Positions 15,634 through 17,953 of a stretch of 17,953 bases of DNA are shown here, piece by piece. The notes under the pieces are model-generated. The model was not told the DNA's origin. It saw only the letters and a list, made by a program, of their open reading frames with translations, and did not search any database. The position numbers were made by a program, and so were the translations under genes. Source of the stretch: Bacteroidota bacterium (GTDB lineage Bacteria; Bacteroidota; Ignavibacteria; T3Sed10-11); assembly GCA_007128495.1 (NCBI GenBank), contig SKXH01000212.1, positions 1-17,953 on the forward strand, written 5' to 3'. Each line of letters starts with the position of its first letter. Positions within the stretch are counted from its first letter, which is position 1.

Positions 15634-16029
15634 ATGAAGTATCATATGAAGAAACATTCGATAAAAAAACTCTATTACTCGATTAGTGAGGTGAGCAAGA
15701 TCACCGATCTTGAACAGTACGTATTACGGTACTGGGAGTCGGAGTTCGAGCAACTAAAACCCTCGAAAAACAGAGCCGGGAACCGGATCTATACGAATCG
15801 TGATATCCAGCTTATTCTGTTTATCAAAAAGCTCCTTCGTGATGAACGGTATACCATCGAGGGAGCAAAACAGGTGCTCAAAAACTGGAGTCCCGAAATT
15901 GAAACCGGTGAACAATTGGAGTTAATATCGGTTCCGGCAAAAGCACCAAAGATAAAGGACGAGAAACTTCGTAACGATATAATCGAAGTAAAAAAGTTTC
16001 TGGAAGAGTTGTTGGAAAAGGTGAAGTGA
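15634..16029 (+). CDS. MerR-family transcriptional regulator
   Basis: A 131-residue protein (127 if translation starts at the ATG at 15646). An N-terminal winged helix-turn-helix of the MerR type spans about 14-80: YYSISEVSKITDLEQYVLRYWE, then NRAGNRIYTNRDI, and LLRDERYTIEGAKQVL. The C-terminal part (85-131) is a linker plus a coiled-coil helix (IIEVKKFLEELLEKVK) for dimerisation. There are no Cys residues, so it is not a mercury- or copper-sensing member; it resembles the short, metal-free MerR proteins found near housekeeping genes in FCB genomes. Target and signal are unknown. The gene ends 7 bases before the tRNA-Pro gene. Confidence 0.9.
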   Translation: MKYHMKKHSIKKLYYSISEVSKITDLEQYVLRYWESEFEQLKPSKNRAGNRIYTNRDIQLILFIKKLLRDERYTIEGAKQVLKNWSPEIETGEQLELISVPAKAPKIKDEKLRNDIIEVKKFLEELLEKVK

Positions 16030-16036
16030 AAATAAT

Positions 16037-16110
16037 CGGAACGTAGCGCAGTCCGGTAGCGCACTTGAATGGGGTTCAAGGGGTCGCGGGTTCAAATCCC
16101 GCCGTTCCGA
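16037..16110 (+). tRNA. tRNA-Pro (anticodon GGG)
   Basis: A complete cloverleaf folds by eye. The acceptor stem is CGGAACG/CGTTCCG (16037-16043 with 16103-16109). The D stem is GCGC/GCGC, and the anticodon stem CTTGA/TCAAG encloses the loop ATGGGGT with anticodon GGG at 16071-16073 followed by G37, as in proline tRNAs. The T stem is GCGGG/CCCGC around TTCAAAT. The discriminator is A (16110). The 3' CCA is not encoded, so it must be added after transcription. Confidence 0.95.
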
Positions 16111-16120
16111 CGAGCAACAG

Positions 16121-16156
16121 AGGCCCCGGTGAAGTAAATTCATCGAGGGCTTTTTT
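16121..16156 (+). terminator. intrinsic terminator after tRNA-Pro
   Basis: GCCCCGGTGAA (from 16123) pairs with TTCATCGAGGGC (ending 16150) around a short GTAAA-containing loop; one A is bulged and one G-T pair is needed. A run of six T follows at 16151-16156. It lies 12 bases after the tRNA and should end its transcript, and perhaps that of the MerR gene. Confidence 0.8.
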
Positions 16157-16172
16157 ATGCGTCTAATGTTAC

Positions 16173-16196
16173 GCGGGATAAATCCTACCGTTCCCA
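16173..16196 (+). repeat. imperfect copy of the tRNA-Pro 3' end
   Basis: GCGGGATAAATCCTACCGTT and the bases after it match the T-arm and acceptor end of the tRNA (16086-16110) at about 20 of 25 positions with one gap, including CCGTTCC intact. The copy cannot fold as a T arm. It may be a decayed tRNA 3' fragment of the kind left at integration sites, or chance similarity. Confidence 0.35.
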
Positions 16197-16294
16197 CCGG
16201 CCTCAATGAAGGAAATTCCCTTGGTTTTTTTTATATATGACCTAACTCTACAATAATAATTGTAAGAAGGCCACCGATTACACAGACGTTTGCT

Positions 16295-16323
16295 TTTCAC
16301 CCCAACGTTGGCTATTTTATAAT
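16295..16323 (+). promoter_or_regulatory. weak promoter candidate upstream of the rodZ-like gene
   Basis: A perfect TATAAT (16318-16323) has a poor -35 box TTTCAC (16295-16300) 17 bases upstream. The 10-base perfect palindrome CCAACGTTGG (16302-16311) sits in the spacer and could be an operator. The rest of 16197-16367 holds an 8-T run at 16225-16232 and nothing else I can identify. Confidence 0.25.
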
Positions 16324-16367
16324 TTATTGGAAATTGAGTGTAGTAATAATTATAAACGGAGCTATCA

Positions 16368-17132
16368 TTGGATCCGAAGTTCCTTGATGAACTGCGCAAA
16401 ACACGACTCGAAAAGAAGATCTCCCTGCAGGATATAGCGGGGGCAACAAGGATCAACGTACATTTTCTCGAAGCCATTGAGCAAGGAAATCTTGATATCC
16501 TGCCAAAACCGTATATCAAAGCATTTATAAAGCAATATGCACAATATATTGGTTATGACGATAAAAAGGTCAGGGCTCAATTAGAGGATTATGATGCACG
16601 ACAACGACCGGAGCAGCAACAAGAGGTTTCTGCCGCACAAACCGGAGCATCAGATTTAAAAATAAATACACCGAAATTAAAAACAATGTTTTTATCGTTA
16701 GCAATTATCGGCGGAATTGCGTTGTTTGTGTATTTGCTCATTAGTGTATTCAGCACATCCGAAGAATCCGTTGCAGAGCGTCCGTTTCAGGATGTAATAC
16801 GCGAAATGGAAGAACACGCCCAACAAACAACTATAGAACCGGTCGACTCTCCCGCAATCGCTGAAACTGAACCGCGTGACAGTGTATCACTGTCTGTGAC
16901 AACAATCGATACCGTCTGGGTAACGATTACTGTCGATAATCTTGTTCAGGAAGAATTTATCTTTCCACCCGGCAGGCAACAGGAATGGAAAGCAGCGAAT
17001 GATTTCATGATGACGGTCGGCAATGCGGGCGGCATTAGTATAACCGTAAACGATGATAGTATCGGTGTGCTCGGTGATCCCGGGCAGGTAGTCAGAAATT
17101 TACATATTACACGTGATGGCATACAGCGATAA
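16368..17132 (+). CDS. rodZ: RodZ-like cytoskeletal/cell-shape protein with HTH and membrane helix
   Basis: The start is a TTG at 16368, supported by GGAG 6 bases upstream; no in-frame ATG exists near the conserved N-terminus (254 residues). The N-terminal HTH_25 domain (about 5-70) contains LRKTRLEKKISLQDIA, a TRINVHFLEAIEQGN motif and LPKPYIKAFIKQYA, all typical of RodZ. A polar linker, one membrane helix (106-129), an acidic linker and a C-terminal beta domain (about 172-254, DUF4115-like) follow. RodZ anchors MreB to the membrane and helps set rod shape. The family includes many loosely related HTH-membrane proteins, so the shape role is likely but not certain. It precedes ligA by 26 bases. 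Confidence 0.85.
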   Translation: MDPKFLDELRKTRLEKKISLQDIAGATRINVHFLEAIEQGNLDILPKPYIKAFIKQYAQYIGYDDKKVRAQLEDYDARQRPEQQQEVSAAQTGASDLKINTPKLKTMFLSLAIIGGIALFVYLLISVFSTSEESVAERPFQDVIREMEEHAQQTTIEPVDSPAIAETEPRDSVSLSVTTIDTVWVTITVDNLVQEEFIFPPGRQQEWKAANDFMMTVGNAGGISITVNDDSIGVLGDPGQVVRNLHITRDGIQR

Positions 17133-17158
17133 ATTTTTTCAATAATAAACATTATACA

Positions 17159-17953
17159 ATGACCCGCCAATCCGCTCCCGACTCAGTACGCAAGCGCATC
17201 GAACAATTACAAAAAGAATTACTCGATCATGATTACCGGTATTATGTTCTCGCCGATCCGGTTATCTCGGATGAGGAATATGACCGGTTGATGCGTGAAC
17301 TTATAGAGCTCGAAGAACAGTATCCCGACCTTCGAACACCGGAATCCCCGACACAACGTGTGGGAGGTGAACCGACAAAGGAATTCCCCACCGTAACACA
17401 CACGCGTCCGATGTTAAGTTTGTCGAATACGTATAACGAAAATGAGTTGTACGAGTTTGACCGGCGGGTGCGCAGTAGTTTAAAAGGACACGATATAGCG
17501 TACGTTGCAGAATTAAAATTCGACGGTGTGGCGGTGACGCTGCATTATGAAAATGGCGTTTTCGTGCTCGGTGCAACACGGGGAGACGGAACACAGGGCG
17601 ATGATATCACAACGAATTTACGGACCATCCGCAGTATCCCGCTGCGTCTCCGTAATGACGGTTCGGAACTTGGTAATCTTGAGGTGCGTGGGGAAGTATT
17701 AATGTTCAAAGAAGATTTCCTCGATCTCAATAAATATCGAGAAGAACAAGGACAAAAGGTATTTGCAAATCCACGAAATGCCGCGGCCGGAACGCTGAAA
17801 TTACAAGACTCGAAGATCGTTGCGCAACGCCGATTGAGGTTTTTTGCATATCAATTGCTCGGTGAAGAAATTAAAAGCGACAGTCATAATGAACGATTGA
17901 ATATGTTGCTCGATATAGGATTGCCGGTAAACGAAAAATTCGCGCGCTGCCAA
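17159..17953 (+). CDS. ligA: NAD+-dependent DNA ligase, N-terminal part (cut by window edge)
   Basis: The first 265 codons are present and the frame stays open to the last base. The NAD-binding Ia domain shows HDYRYYVLADPVISDEEYDRL (24-44), and PMLSLSNTY (84-92). The adenylation motif ELKFDG carries the AMP-accepting lysine K120. Further signatures are ATRGDGTQGDDIT (139-151), LEVRGEVLM (175-183) and FANPRNAAAGTLK (202-214). The enzyme seals nicks in DNA during replication and repair using NAD+. The remaining adenylation domain, OB fold, zinc finger, HhH and BRCT domains lie outside the window. There is no strong ribosome site before the ATG, but the next in-frame Met is deep inside the domain. 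Confidence 0.97.
   Translation, partial: MTRQSAPDSVRKRIEQLQKELLDHDYRYYVLADPVISDEEYDRLMRELIELEEQYPDLRTPESPTQRVGGEPTKEFPTVTHTRPMLSLSNTYNENELYEFDRRVRSSLKGHDIAYVAELKFDGVAVTLHYENGVFVLGATRGDGTQGDDITTNLRTIRSIPLRLRNDGSELGNLEVRGEVLMFKEDFLDLNKYREEQGQKVFANPRNAAAGTLKLQDSKIVAQRRLRFFAYQLLGEEIKSDSHNERLNMLLDIGLPVNEKFARCQ

Noticed and set aside
16209..16232. Second intrinsic terminator with an 8-T run
   Set aside because: The T-run is good, but the stem before it has only about four base pairs (AAGG/CCTT), too weak to support a call.

Overview
The window looks like chromosomal DNA of a Gram-negative bacterium of the FCB (Fibrobacterota-Chlorobiota-Bacteroidota) side of the tree. Two secreted proteins end in a type IX secretion-like tail introduced by an NYPNPFNP motif, two genes encode outer-membrane beta-barrel proteins, and most intergenic gaps are short and AT-rich. 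The motif is common in Ignavibacteria, Calditrichaeota, Marinimicrobia, Balneolia and uncultured relatives. I cannot place the phylum more exactly, and none of the hypothetical genes settles it.

The left part (about 1-11420) is entirely on the minus strand and is devoted to electron transfer at the cell envelope. Reading in the direction of transcription, it opens with a possible tiny membrane peptide. Next come an outer-membrane barrel with an N-terminal c-haem (11279-10167), an amicyanin-like cupredoxin with a C-terminal beta-sandwich (10140-9415) and a second barrel protein (9406-8258). These are followed by a sensor kinase with a dCache_3-like periplasmic domain (8245-6449) and its sigma54-activating response regulator (6452-5034). 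After a 196-bp gap with a perfect 8-bp inverted repeat and a good sigma70-like promoter, a second unit starts. It encodes a four-CHRD-domain secreted protein (4837-2579), a secreted cupredoxin (2561-1899), a Rieske protein (1889-1455), a long cytochrome b (1458-202) and a c-type cytochrome cut by the window edge (209 to <1). The last three form a quinol-oxidising bc-type complex whose genes overlap by 4 and 8 bases.

Taken together, the minus-strand genes contain parts for a path between the quinone pool and the cell surface: cytochrome b/Rieske/cytochrome c in the inner membrane, copper proteins in the periplasm or on the surface, and a haem-bearing barrel in the outer membrane. A two-component system is embedded between the two units. 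The direction of electron flow and the real donor or acceptor cannot be read from the sequence.

The right part (about 11420-17953) is on the plus strand and is ordinary housekeeping DNA. It holds a helical hypothetical protein, a two-parvulin-domain periplasmic prolyl isomerase, a small hypothetical protein, aroQ, a HAD phosphatase, acpS, a MerR-type regulator, tRNA-Pro(GGG) with a terminator, a RodZ-like protein and the first 265 codons of ligA. The two halves are separated by a compact divergent promoter region around 11420-11490. I saw no insertion sequences, CRISPR arrays or phage genes. No non-coding stretch exceeds about 260 bases.
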